Shown one piece after another: positions 12,587 to 23,917 of a stretch of 64,000 bases of DNA (its first letter is position 1; each line of letters opens with the position of its first letter). The notes under the pieces were generated by a model. That model did no database searches. It was not told the DNA's origin and saw only the letters and a list, made by a program, of their open reading frames with translations. The DNA comes from Nemophila menziesii. Lineage: Eukaryota > Streptophyta > Magnoliopsida > Boraginales > Hydrophyllaceae. Location: positions 4,339,017-4,403,016 of the forward strand of contig JARWIR010000015.1 in NCBI GenBank assembly GCA_029959085.1, given 5' to 3'. Position numbers and translations under genes: made by a program.

Positions 12587-15297
12587 TTTATCATTACGAC
12601 CCTATATTTTACATATTTTCTAATTGAAGTTTGTTTAGTTTCAGATAATAAATGTTGTTGTATCACATTTATATTAATTTAAAGTTATATTGAAAATGTT
12701 AGCGAAAATGATGGATATATGAATTTATATGGTGTTATGTTATATAAGGGAAATGAAATACCGTGGTTATTTTGAAACTAACTTAAGGAACTAGTGATGT
12801 ACCCAAAATAAAGGGATATGCACCACTCTTGAAACCATTTAACCAACTTTGTCTCGAGAAATAAACTAATAATACACCACTAGGTAGGTCTCTGTACACT
12901 ATTCGATACTCCATTGTGCGCCATCTAATTCGCACATGAGTTAGGGGAGTTTGGGGATTTTCTCCCTCCTTGCAAACCTCTACCCACTTTCCCTGAGAAT
13001 GAACCTACATAAATTGAGATCATTGGAATAAAGAAGTTAGGTGTCCTAAACTTCTGTGTTGGGAAAGCCTGTTCTCGACATCTGTATCTAATTGGAGAGT
13101 TAAACATCTTATGCGTAGAATTAGGGAGTTTATTCGTTATAAACCCTATACCTCTATTAGGCATGTTTCTTGGAATAGAAATGTAAAGGAAAATCTTCAA
13201 GCTAGGAGTTACATATGTAATTCACTGCTAGACAACTGATTTTTGTTCCTTATCAACTATGGTGAGTATAGTTACGTGCGTTTCGACTTTTTAGCAAAAC
13301 CAAAAACGAATTATATGTCCTTTACCGAACATAACGATTTTGATTGATTAAGTTTTCTCAGTTTTCGGTTCAGTATATATTTTTGTTTTATACCGTTGGG
13401 TTTGGTAAATTGATAATTCCAATAACGTATACTTGAGACATTTTATTATCTCACATATTCATATATGAAGTGTCAAATTATTAGGTTATTAAATGATGTA
13501 GGAAAAATATATTCTTGACAGTGGAATTTTATGCATTAAATTGTAAATAATTAATTGCAGATGGATCTTTATATAACATAATGTCTATGATTTAGTTTGA
13601 AGATTTTTAAATAAACAAAACAACTCTTTAGATATATCAACTAAGTATAAATGTAAAGGTATTTTATACATTATGACCTTTTCAAGCGTGCCGTACTATA
13701 CGTGAGCATTTTTGTTTTCAAGCTTAATTGAGTTTCTATCCCTTATTTTAATTATTTTTAAATATAAAAAAATTTAAAGCTTCCTTCCGTAAGGATAGAG
13801 AATAGATTATTCAAAACTCAAAAAAAAATATGAACATAAATTAGTTTTTGTACGATTTAGCGTAGAAAAACCGAACCGAAATTTTTTATTTTTTCAAAAA
13901 AACTTTTAACGGTTCTTTTTATTTTTATATTTTTTGGGTAAGTTCGATATTTTGGTTTTGTTAGAATCAACCCTATTATCAAATATATAACTAGGATTTT
14001 GGTATTTCTTGAAAATGAGCATGTATTCGTTAACTTTCATGTAATCTTTTCCTTATTTTTTAATACAAATCTTTATTGCCATATAAATTAAGAAGGTTCT
14101 TTCTTTGAAAATAAATAGTCCAGGGAGTTCAGTAGTTACAAGCCCAGTCCATTTTTTATTTATTTGTCAAATAAAATTCTTACTCTAAATAAATTAACAT
14201 AAAATATAAAATTTGCGACCCAATTACAACCTTTTGGGTCGGTCTTGCTGCCTGATATTATTAGGGTTTCTTTTTACCTCAAATAAAAACGTCATAATAT
14301 AAAGAAAGCAGCGTGATAGTGGAGGACAAGTTTATGCCGCCAAATTCATTTGTTCAACAAACAAATATCAATCATGAAACGAAGAGGTAAGTTAAAATTA
14401 AATTTATTATTTAAATTGTTACTGGAGTTTCTCTAGAACATTTCAACTTTTACATAGATAAAATGTATTATTTTTTATCATTTCCTTAAAAAAGATATGA
14501 ATTTCATTTTCTATGATTTTAGTATATAATTTTATATGTAATAAGATCCGTATATATATTTAAACTTTAATATATTATTATTTTTTTGAGAATTTGATGA
14601 ATAAATCATATTCTATGCTTTGAAATTTTCATCTTTTGTGGAGTTGTAAAACCTACATAAATATGAAGCATAAGTATTAATTTTTTATGTATCTTTAGAT
14701 TCTTTGTACTGTTTCATTTGAGAAAAAAATCAATTAGGTTTACTTTGAAATATATGTATTGTTGTATAGTCATTGTTGTAAAAATTTCTGTAGAAAGGAT
14801 TTTAGAAGAAAAAATAGTAATACTAGTAATAAATCAACAAAAAGGTTTTTTAAGTACATAACACATTCGTAATATTTCGTAATTGTCTAATTGCAGACAA
14901 AAGTAGAATGTTTATAGTGCCAGCAATATTTATACAATTGTCTTTACTCTTTTTTATCGCGATAAAGAGCAATAGAGAGAAATTGTAACTGTTTCTTGCT
15001 GTTGGTGATACATGATTTATCCTTTTTCCAATTTATTTGCTAAGTAATTTAATAAACCAGACTCTTCTTTTATGTTTAATAACTCTTACACAATACAAAA
15101 TTTTAGGCCTATACTTTGTCTCAACAAGGAATAGGTAGAATATTTAACAACTTCTTTTGTTTTTGCTAAAAACTCTGATTGTTTAGATAGTATTATTAAT
15201 ACTCATATTTTCCTTAATGGCAATGAAAAACCATGCTAATAGAATTGGTAACTTTAATTTTGATATGCAGGATAATTTGGGCATAATTGGAAAAAAA

Positions 15298-15300
15298 TAT

Positions 15301-15347
<47 letters not shown>
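15298..15347 (+). repeat. Interrupted (TA)n microsatellite (unit 5)
   Basis: Two TA stretches separated by an AA interruption near 15313, at the same unit position as the other tracts. Confidence 0.9.
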
Positions 15348-15351
<4 letters not shown>

Positions 15352-15538
15352 AGAATTTCTCTATGACACCACTTTCATCATTAACAACCAAAAATGTGTA
15401 TGAATAATAAGATCGATGGCCCTGACATTTCAGTCATATATGAACAACGCACTGATTTTCATGGTAAGATTTACTAATTTATTGTTGATAGAATTGTTTT
15501 GATAAGTTGAAACTTTTAAATATATCACTAATTTGCAG

Positions 15539-15934
15539 AATATGGTTGCAATAGCAGGCGGGAAACAACTTGATAATTCCAAGAATGGATTGAAGTTGTA
15601 TGCATGTGAGTACTGCTATAAGATTTTTTCTTGTGGTAGAGCTTAGGGTGGGCACCAAAATTCTCACAAGTTTGAGAGGGCAAAGGCATCAGGTGGAAGA
15701 TATTTGGCTCGCTGACTTGATAAGAGTGATACATCTCATAGTCCTAGTGAAATGCCACTATTAGATTTGTTTCCAACCAAAATTGTTGGAGCTCCTTCTG
15801 TCAATGGGAGTGCATCAATGGTTAATTATGGTTTTACTCCTACAGATACAAGTTATGTTCAGAATGGCTATGAACAAGCGTTTCAGACTCAATCTGGAGG
15901 GGAAGATTCTCTAGATTTAGAGTTAAGGTTGTAA
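15539..15934 (+). pseudogene. Single-C2H2 zinc finger / EAR repressor pseudogene, unit 5
   Basis: Same frame from the ATG at 15542. Zinc ligands, the TAG in the GGH signature, the TGA and the terminal DLELRL are all retained. This copy lies about 105 bp from the point where the array is cut off. Confidence 0.8.
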
Positions 15935-16039
15935 TTTATCATTACGACCCTATATTTTACATATTTTCTCATTAAAGTTTGTTTAGTTTCAGATAATAAA
16001 TGTTGTTGTATCACATTTATATTAATTTAATGTTCTATT

Positions 16040-17736
16040 TATGTGCGCTTGACAACTCGATAAGAGGAAGAGGATTCGGATACATATAGATCGAGGCCAT
16101 CAGTGTGGCACAAATTTGCGTTGTTCGAGATTAATCAGATATACTGAGAGGTTAACGTATGCGAGTACTAGTTGACCTGATTCGGATATTCCTAAGATTA
16201 ACCTATAATGACCCACCACATGAAATTTGGCGAAAACGCCAAGAATCATATATAGTTCCCTCTTTAGAGAGACATTGGCATCACAATCTTGATGACCTAC
16301 TTAATATAAATAAACTCAAAAGTAACTATATTATATAACAAAATATAAATATTTATACATAAATAACAATATATAATTTTTTTTTTATTTAAGGATCTTT
16401 ATTAATAAAGAAAACATTTTTATGAGAAATAAATATATATTTTACTTAAACCAAATATAAACTTACATGTCTTTATAAACCATCATATATATGTAAAAAC
16501 AATACAGCGCCTAATATTTTTCATTTTTGATCCTAATTATTTTAATGAATTGACGTAATTTAAAATATACTTAAAAACAAAAAACCATATAAAAATAATT
16601 AAAAGAATGTTTGTTTCTAATTTGATAATCGATCATAAAAATAATTGTAAATAGTGGATGACGTCATTCTCTATTTATAAACCTTCTTCCACTCTTGTCA
16701 CCAAACCAATCATACCCTACCTTACCGCCCGCCCCCTCCAACTATATTATGTAACGGTAACTAATCTTGATTCTAAATTATACATTTATCCAGGATAAGT
16801 TCCTTTGATTATGTTCTTAAATACTTCTATTTTCCGTATAATGTTGTTACCTCCATCTAGACCTCTGGATCTCTGGGGCAAGTTATGTTCAATATCTACT
16901 AATTTTTTAGATCGATATCCATTTCATATCAATAAGGGATTCATATATATAATATTTGCAATCTGAGTCTCTCCCGTGGATGGAAAGGTTAGTATTGTAA
17001 TTTTTAATTTTAAAATTATTCGCTTATTCTTTTATATAAAGAAAATAGAAAATATACTCATATGGATAGATTTACAAAATGTACTACATATGTACATTTC
17101 ATAGATATATATTAGCACATAAATTTTTGGGATTATTTAGACATTAAGTAGATGATGAAAAATATTGAAGTAAATGAATGAAAGGTTCTCAAATATTAAG
17201 ATTGAATTCAATATGTACAATTTAGTAAATCATATTAAGGGTGAAGAGCATATGTTGGGTTTACTCCGGATGTAAAAGTTAGAGTAAAATTAATCTTCTA
17301 CTCGGGTTTACCCATGACTAATTTAATAAACTACATAAATAATTGTTAGCAAGTTGATTTTTCTTTAAATCTAAAATCCTTATTACATATACATAAAACG
17401 CAGGTTGTACATTAAGCCCATTATACCAATAAAAATTTTATTTTTATTTTTGTACAAAGACCAACAACACTGTCTTACCCCTAGATCTTTTTGTGACATT
17501 ACTAAATTAATGTTATGAGAACTCATGAAAGCATATGTGGCAAATATTTGAGTATCCTAAAATAAGGATAGGATGATGGTTCTTGAGATTTAGATACATA
17601 TATGAAAGTAAACTAAGTTCATCTCTCCTATCAGAAGCTACTTTCATATTTATATATTTTATTTTTATATGATAAAAAGCTCGCCCTTCAGTTTAATTTA
17701 CCATTAAGTTTACTTAGTAAATGCTTATTCGTTTTT
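16040..17736 (+). repeat. Block I, segment A: 5' region of a trihelix gene (copy of 40013-41785)
   Basis: From 16040 the sequence matches 40013 onward over about 1.7 kb with scattered substitutions and indels. The same material from 17075 onward is present a third time at 22881-23540. By comparison with block II this is the upstream region, promoter, leader and part of a leader intron of the trihelix pseudogene. A conserved exon-like end (CCCGTGGATGGAAAG followed by GTTAGT, near 16975-16995) looks like a splice donor. No coding sequence of the trihelix factor remains here. The match breaks at about 17736. Confidence 0.8.
16659..16680 (+). promoter_or_regulatory. Core promoter: TGACGTCA plus TATA box (block I)
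   Basis: A perfect palindromic C-box/CRE-type bZIP site TGACGTCA (16659-16666) is followed five bases later by TATTTATAA (16672-16680). In block II the two are separated by about 24 bases (40637-40644 and 40669-40677) and the site reads TGACGTCG. Block I has therefore lost the intervening spacer. A pyrimidine-rich leader follows in both. Confidence 0.5.
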
Positions 17737-17891
17737 AAAATGGTAAGATTAAGGCCTTTCAATTCAAATAAGTCTTGGGGAGGAGCTATTACAACAACTT
17801 TTAAAATGGGAAGATTAAGGCCTTTCAATTCAACTAAGTCTTGGGGAGGAGCTATTACAACAACTTTTAAAATGGTAAGATTAAGGCCTTT
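17737..17891 (+). repeat. 66-bp tandem repeat, 2.3 copies, open in frame
   Basis: Unit 1 is 17737-17802, unit 2 is 17803-17868 and a third partial copy ends about 17891. A 66-bp period keeps frame, so one frame reads a 22-residue repeat (MVRLRPFNSNKS then WGGAITTTFK) and ends at 17922. Block II has only one copy (44390-44455), with one G fewer in the GGGG run. Expansion therefore happened in block I or was lost in II. I recognise no protein and infer a minisatellite rather than a gene. Confidence 0.85.
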
Positions 17892-18445
17892 AACTGAAGA
17901 GGTTTACATAAATTTTATGTAATTAATCAATAGTACGCTGCAATAATAAAATCTTGCATTATTTTTCCATGATTTTAAATGTTATTATTAGTATAAAAGA
18001 AGTGAAAAATATGAAGACGAGAACACTAGAAAGAGGATTGCCAAACATACTTAAAAAAATATATATTATTGAAACATATTTCTTAAATTTTCTTGTCATT
18101 AATTTTTTTCATATTTAAACACGTTTTCCAAATTTTGGAAAAAAACAAAAAAAATTATTTCTAAAAACATATTCTAAAGATGAAAACAAAAATTATTTTT
18201 TCAAATGAAACAAAATATTAGAAATTATATTATTAATATATTGTGTAGTTTAATACAATAAATATATTATTTAGATACATGTCTCAATTTTTTAAGAGAA
18301 AAAAAACTAATTCTATGAGAAACTATATTAAAAATTACTATATTGGTCAATATGACCTAATAAAAATAAATTTGTAAACTAAACTAATACAGAATTTCAA
18401 CGATCTCCGTCAAAACTAAGTATGAATACTCGAAACTATTTTAAG
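17892..18445. repeat. Block I, segment C: AT-rich copy of 44456-45018
   Basis: Closely matches block II, including GAAGACGAGAACACTAGAAAGAGG and the runs of A and T that follow, up to TACTCGAAAC(T/C)ATTTTAA. In block II the match ends at about 45018, where the sequence jumps to the LINE RT. No coding capacity seen. Confidence 0.75.
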
Positions 18446-19190
18446 TTTGAATTACAAATTGTTGAACAATTAGAAAAATCTTTAAAAAGGATTAACAATA
18501 ATAAGACAATAATAGTTCAACGAAAGTATAGAAAGTCACTTATTGTAAACTGGGGTTCTAGTTGATAATTGGTGTATAAAATTTATTACCAAACTGAAAA
18601 ATAGTCAAATTATTGGAAGATTAATTTCTATGATGGAAAATCAAATTATAAGAAATTTGATTCAAGATCTCATATAACAATGTATTATTTCACAATGGAA
18701 TCTAGTTGAAATTTTAAGCCCATAAATGCATATGGTCAAATGTAACATTTTTAAACAATTGTTTTAACCTTTTTTGAGATTTTAATTTTTTTTCTCTTGC
18801 TGAAATTTTAAACTTTTTTCATAGCAAGTTTGGAATTAAAGCCTATTCCATGACCCACACAACAATGTGAACTAATTCTTTGGTAGATCTCAGTGTGGCG
18901 CATCAACAATCTCCATAACTTCTCTTCCGGATTTGTTCTACTGAATAAGATTACAAATATAAGTTATAGCACTTTATCTTATAGATCTATATCTTCATTA
19001 GTTTCTCTTTAAATGTTTTCAATCTTAAATTAAGAATTACAATACCTTTATTTTTCTGAATATGGTTTTTATGTTTGCATGGGATAAGAAATATGTATTG
19101 GTTTTATATATGTGACTAGATTGCTAATGTATATATATTTTTTTTATTGCAAAATTTTCCCTCAGTTAGTATAAGTTTATTCATTTTTAA
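18446..19190. other. AT-rich sequence without genes; contains an intron fragment
   Basis: Mostly low-complexity AT-rich DNA. Near 19040-19130, a stretch ending in ATTGGTTTTATATATGTGACT resembles 41790-41870, the end of the trihelix leader intron, which suggests that part of the original order was segment A followed by this intron end. Nothing else recognised. Confidence 0.5.
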
Positions 19191-19740
19191 CCACAATAAT
19201 AATGATCAATTAGAACAATAAAAATTGTTTCTATAATCTAGAACTTGTTCCTATATATAAATAGGAACGCCAAATTGTTTATATTACTTTGTTCCAGCTA
19301 CCCTGTTACTAAACATACATATATGAACAAGTTTTATAATATTGTTTCTATAAGTATTTTTATAACTAAATTATTTTTGTATTTATACGCACAATATAAT
19401 TACTTTCTATATCTAGTATTTATTAAATGTTTTTATTTTATTTTACTCTTATATAATTGATTTATATTGTTCATATAAATACTTATTTAATAATTATTAT
19501 TTTTACATAATTTTTTGAAATAACTAAAATTGTTTCTATAAATATTTATTAATTATATATTTTTATTTTATTCAAAACGTATAGATACAATTTTTATTTT
19601 TTCTATAAACATCAATTTATTAAATATTTATTACATTTAACTCTTAAAAAACAATATGCAAAAAATATAATTAAAAAATACAATATGCCCAATAAAAAAC
19701 TCATTATACTATTCAATTGATTGCAAACTACAAATTTATA
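19191..19740. repeat. AT-rich region with repeated TTGTTTCTATAA motif
   Basis: The motif TTGTTTCTATAA or a close variant occurs near 19226, 19344 and 19529, with weaker forms near 19465 and 19597. An 8-bp inverted repeat GTTCCTAT...ATAGGAAC sits at 19247-19254 / 19261-19268. Repeated short motifs beside a stray ORF (next feature) recall the subterminal region of a DNA transposon, but I found no terminal inverted repeats. Confidence 0.35.
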
Positions 19741-19799
19741 ATATCATTCAAACTAAAAAAAAATTAATATATCATTCCAGCATTAAAATACAAATAAAC

Positions 19800-20210
19800 C
19801 TAATCTAAATTGATAGTGTCATCAATATCATCTATATTTTGTTCTTCGGCATATGACACTTCATGTTGCGGAAGAACATCTAAATGTGGTATTGATGGAA
19901 CTGGAATCCCATGTTTATCACTTACACCTTTAAATGTGTCAACCAAAGAACCTATAACTTGCTCGTCATTTCCCATTATGTTAAATACTTCATTTCGACT
20001 TATTTTGTCCTTGTGTGGGTACGTGGAGTTTTCTGCAATTAACCTTTTACATGAAGAGTTTCTTTTCTCCATACTTGATAATATGGGACCAACATTTAAG
20101 TTATAACCATATCGTATTTCGACCTCGTCTACTCGAGCATCCGGGGAATTCAAGTTTGGAGATGAGTGATTAGAATACCTTTGTTCTTCCAACAATTCAT
20201 GTATTTGCAA
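19800..20210 (-). CDS. Hypothetical 136-residue ORF, unrecognised
   Basis: A minus-strand ATG-initiated frame of 136 codons. The product is hydrophilic and acidic at the C terminus (ends DDIDDTINLD), with no membrane segment, zinc-binding pattern or other motif that I recognise. Its codons look less AT-biased than the surrounding DNA, which makes a remnant of a real gene or transposon ORF plausible. It lies between the AT-rich repeat-motif region and a LINE. A 98-codon frame on the opposite strand overlaps it and is probably a shadow. It could be an exon of a longer host gene or a transposase tail. Confidence 0.3.
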   Translation of the reverse strand: MQIHELLEEQRYSNHSSPNLNSPDARVDEVEIRYGYNLNVGPILSSMEKRNSSCKRLIAENSTYPHKDKISRNEVFNIMGNDEQVIGSLVDTFKGVSDKHGIPVPSIPHLDVLPQHEVSYAEEQNIDDIDDTINLD

Positions 20211-20500
20211 TCATTTTGTCCTAGAAAAAATTGTAATACATATAGTCATTACAATTCTAATGTTAGAACGAGAATAAAGATAAACTTTTATGTTTATACA
20301 CTTTGTAAATGAAACTCTACAACACCATCAAACAATAACAAATTTACATATCCCAGACAAATATACTATGTTCTAATATAATTAACTTCAAATGTATAAA
20401 ATAATACGAATTAATTCATTACAGAATATCTTTAATCCAAGACAATATCAAGAATTATATGTACTAGACTTAAAAAGGTAATAAGTTCTATTATATATTT
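20211..20500. other. AT-rich stretch, no feature seen
   Basis: Between the 136-codon ORF and the first recognisable LINE RT residues. Nothing supportable. Confidence 0.4.
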
Positions 20501-20504
20501 AAAC

Positions 20505-22340
20505 CAAGTTGCAAATGTGGGAGGTAGATATATTAGTGATAATATATTGGTAGCCCAAGATATTATGTTAGGCTATGAGAAAAAAATTCAGATCCTAAAT
20601 GCACTATCAATCTAGACTTGTTGAAGGCTTATGATAGTGTAATTTGGAATTTTTTAATAAATAACATGATAGATTTTGAATTTCCAGAACAGTTTATTAA
20701 TAGGATAAAGATGTGTGTGTTCTTCCACATACTCTGTGTGTATTAATGGTGAAGCATGTAGTTATGTTAAAGGAAAAAGAGGGTTCAGACAAGGAGACCC
20801 TCTCTCTCCTTATTTATTCTCTATATGCATGGAGGTTTTTACTGGATTATTTAATCACTTAGCAAAGAAGGAAGGTCTTAGTTATCACCAAAATTTCCAA
20901 GACATGAAATTAAATCATATTATATTCACAGACGATTTGCTAATATTCTTCAGAGCTAATATTGAATCTGCTAGTATAATTAAAGAGGGGCTAAATTTGT
21001 TTACTAGAATATCTGGTTTAAACATCAATTATCAAAAAAGCAAACTCTATTTTGTTGGTACTGATTTAGACAAAAGGAGAGGATTTCAAATTTATTGAAT
21101 ATCAAGATTGGTAGCCTACCTGTAACTCAAAAAACTGAGTGTAGATGAAGGTAATAAACTAGTCAATAAAATATATATAGTAGCATTAATCAATGGATCT
21201 CAAAGCTATTACCTTATGTTGGGAGAGTTGAATTGATTAAGTTTATACTTATTAGCAAAATATTACACTCGTGTAGAGATTTTCTTTTACCAATGCAGGT
21301 TATCTATAAGCTTAACAGTTGGTGAGTAGTTTTCTCTAGAAAGGTAATACAGATGGGGCTCAAGGTGCGAAAATTGAATGGGATAAAGTGTGTATGAGTA
21401 AGTAAAAAGGGCACTAGGCATTCCAAGGATTGAGGATTTAAACTTAGTTTGTCTTTTGTTCACATTTTGGAAGATGTATTCTCAAAAGCAAAATCTTTGG
21501 AGTATATGGGTTAAGAATAATATTGTTAAAGGAAAATGTATTTGGAGTATGGAGGAGAAACAACATCACACATGGATTTGGACAACGTTCATGAAGATAA
21601 GGAAAATTTCGTATAATTTCATATATCATAAGGTACATAATGGTAGGAATGCCTACTTAATCTAGGATAAATGGATAGATGGCATGAGTATTCAAGAAAT
21701 TCTTGGTATTGTGTTAGACAAAGATAATATTAACAGCAACAAAACAGTGGAATCATGTTATGGAAGAGAAAGGTGGAGATTACCACCTTGCGTTGGGAAA
21801 AGTTTACCTAAACTTAATAACTATAAGTTGAGAACATGGGATGATATCAAGATTTGGAGTGAAAGTAATAAAAAGGTTTTTCTTTAAAAACCCTTAATTC
21901 AAATTACTTATAAGACAGAGGATGTAAAATAGAGCGAAGTTATATGGGCTAAATCGAAAATTCCAAGATGTGCTTTTATTTCATGGCTTGCTATTCAGGA
22001 TAGGCATAGTACTAAAAGCAGAATGCTATAGTGGGGATGTCTAATCAACCCACTATGCAATTTCTGTAAAGCTGTAGTTGAAGATCACACACACATTTTC
22101 TTTAATTGTTCGTTTTCGATAAGAATTTTGTGCAAAATATTGAGTAAAAGTGAAATTAGCAAACCAGGTGATTTTGAAAACTTGATTAATATTATTATAA
22201 CATTGTCTTGCGATGAAATGAGATTGATTGCAAGTTTAATGATTACGTCATATATATACGTGATATGAAATTCTTGTGAAAATATGTAATATGACAAGAA
22301 TGAAGTTACAAGAAAGGAGGCTCAAGAAGAAAGGCATAAA
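20505..22340 (+). pseudogene. Plant LINE (non-LTR) reverse transcriptase remnant, block I
   Basis: Across frameshifts and stops the translation gives successive RT landmarks: a GGRYISDNILVAQ motif near 20518, a degraded LLKAYDSV, then an open frame 20715-21098 with FRQGDPLSPYLFS and FTDD in place of the catalytic Y/F-A-DD box. Downstream, 21456-21665 and 21684-21887 are frames typical of the plant LINE region after RT (WSIWVKNN...TWIW and YLI followed by KWIDG). A zf-RVT-like module follows near 21950-22130 (FISWLAIQDRHSTKSR, then CNFC...H...F.C). The 5' part of the element, including the endonuclease, is absent. The sequence runs without a break into a gypsy gag fragment at about 22345. At least five disruptions make it inactive. 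Confidence 0.85.
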
Positions 22341-22344
22341 GGAG

Positions 22345-22880
22345 TTAGTTGGTGTATGGCATGATTCAAAAGAACGAGGATCAATCACTAATTGGGATGA
22401 ATTACAAACTGCATTCTTTGATCGTTATTATTGAGTAACATGAGATTAAATGCACAGATTTCTTTAATGTCATTTGAATAAGAACAAGATGAATCTGTGG
22501 GTAAATGTGGATAAGATTTTAATTATGCTTAAGAAGAGTTCTAGATCATGGCCTTACAGAACCGCAACAGATGTCAATATTCTATAAAGGCCTTGAAGGA
22601 CAATCGAGAAAAGATTTAGACCTGCTTTATGGTAATGGAATCTTTCAGGGGACTCCAGCTAATGATAAGATTATTTTGAATAGAACAGTGATGAATGAGT
22701 TGGGTTGGAATACTATGAGAGCACCTATCTGAGGTGGAGGTTATAGAGTGAGTAGTCCTGGAATTGATGAAAAATTCTCTTCGTTAGAGAATAAGTTGAA
22801 GAACACACTTGAGCAGCAATTGGAACAGGTTACCTTAGCTGTTAAAGAAGGTTTTTCAGGTAGAAGAGCAGATGTTAATG
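22345..22880 (+). pseudogene. Athila-type gag fragment fused to the LINE end, block I
   Basis: Translation with frameshifts matches the gag of elements B and C from the WHDSQ position: a degraded retrotransposon gag core, then GLTEPQQMSIFYKGLEGQSRKDLD, and the region before the zinc knuckle (GIDEKFSSLENKLK, followed by a Leu/Glu heptad-like stretch). It ends at about 22880 where the sequence switches to trihelix leader DNA. It contains the unoccupied CACCT (22722-22726) at which element B inserted in the paralogous block II. Confidence 0.8.
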
Positions 22881-23917
22881 TATTACATATGTACATTTCA
22901 TAGTTATATATTAGCACATAATTTTTTGGGATTATTTAAACATTAAGTAGATGATGAAAAAATATTGAAGTAACTGAATGAAAGGTCCTCAAATATTAAG
23001 ATTGAATTCAATATGTACAATTTAGTAAATCATATTAGGGGTGAAGAACATATGTTGGGTTTACTTCGGATTGGTTTCTAGTGTAAAAGTTAGATTAAAA
23101 TTACAATTCTACCCGGGTTTACCCATGACTAATTTAATAACCTACATAAATAATTATTAGCAAGTTGATTTTTCTTTAAATCTAAAATCCTTATTACATA
23201 CACATAAAACACACGTTGTACATTAAGCACATTATACCAATAAATATTTGTTTTTATTTTTGTACCAAGACCAACAAAACTTTCTTACCCCTAGATCATC
23301 TAATGACAATACTAAATTAATGTTATGAGAACTCATGAAAGCATATGTAGCAAATATTTGAGTATCCTAAAATAAGGATATGATGATGGTTCTTGAGATT
23401 TAGATGCACATATGAAAGTAAACTAAGTTCACCTCTCTTATCAGATGCGACTTTCATATTTATAAATTTCATTTTTATATGATAAAAAGCTCGCCCTTCA
23501 GTTTAATTTACCATTAATTTTACTTAGTAATGTTTATTCGTTTTTATATTATTTACCTTTATTTTTTTGAATATAGTTCTTAATTTTGAATAGGATGAGA
23601 GAGATATTGATTTTATATATGTGACTCATTTGTTATTACATGTAAACTATACAGACCATTGGAAGGAAATTACCAAATGACCTCTTTTGGGGATTCAGCT
23701 CAGCATCCTCAAATTACCATTGCAAGAAAATCACGAAGCAGCTCCTTATATAGACCCCGCTTTCTCTTTTGGCGCTCCAACATCTCTTCCACCTTCGAAC
23801 GCCTATTTTAGGGGCAGGGATGAAGTAGCTCATCCTCATCACACTAGTGGCCTCACTTAAACAAGCGAGAATCTCATCCACCTCCTTTGCTAGATTGTGA
23901 TGGAACAAACACAAAAG
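22881..23917 (+). repeat. Block I, segment A': second copy of trihelix leader intron and N-terminus
   Basis: Matches 41115-42150 of block II. Its start overlaps an AATGTATTACATATG stretch shared by the gag fragment end and the intron, so the junction is at microhomology. It covers the intron and the first part of the trihelix coding region, and ends at about 23917, where GGAACAAACACAAAAGT continues differently from block II. Confidence 0.8.
23652..23917 (+). pseudogene. Trihelix transcription factor pseudogene, N-terminal fragment
   Basis: Corresponds to 41890-42150. The presumed start ATGGAAGG reads ATTGGAAGG here and in block II, so the loss of the start codon predates duplication. The N-terminal frame (EGNYQMTSFGDS region) is recognisable but frameshifted after the Ser-rich part, and the fragment stops before the DNA-binding domain. 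Clearly non-functional. Confidence 0.65.

Larger units (their letters stand above)
9924..13262 (+). repeat. Array unit 4 (3339 bp)
   Basis: Lacks the 35-bp stretch, like units 2 and 3. Most of its extra length comes from the longest (AT)n tract in the array, about 34 repeats at 11931-11998. It carries an additional stop (GGA to TGA, near 12440) in the zinc finger pseudogene. Confidence 0.9.
1..16039. repeat. Tandem array of five 3.3-kb units (last one truncated)
   Basis: The start sequence TGAGTATAGTTACGTGCG recurs at 1, 3348, 6636, 9924 and 13263, giving unit lengths of 3347, 3288, 3288 and 3339 bp and a final partial unit of 2777 bp. Units are head to tail and nearly identical by eye. The first base of the window is already inside the array, so it probably extends to the left. 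Each unit holds, in order, an AT-rich upstream stretch, a promoter-like patch, a short exon-like segment with a splice donor, an intron-like stretch, a (TA)n tract, a dead C2H2 zinc finger coding segment and a conserved tail. Units 1 and 5 share a 35-bp stretch (at about 190 and 13440) that units 2, 3 and 4 lack, so the middle units probably arose by later internal duplication. Confidence 0.95.
13263..16039 (+). repeat. Array unit 5, truncated (2777 bp)
   Basis: Resembles unit 1 in keeping the 35-bp stretch, but has lost 12 bp (AAGGATGGTATT) near 13320. The unit stops at about 16039, inside the sequence that follows the zinc finger pseudogene. From 16040 the sequence matches the DNA starting near 40013 instead. 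The conserved tail present in the other four units is therefore missing here. Confidence 0.9.
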
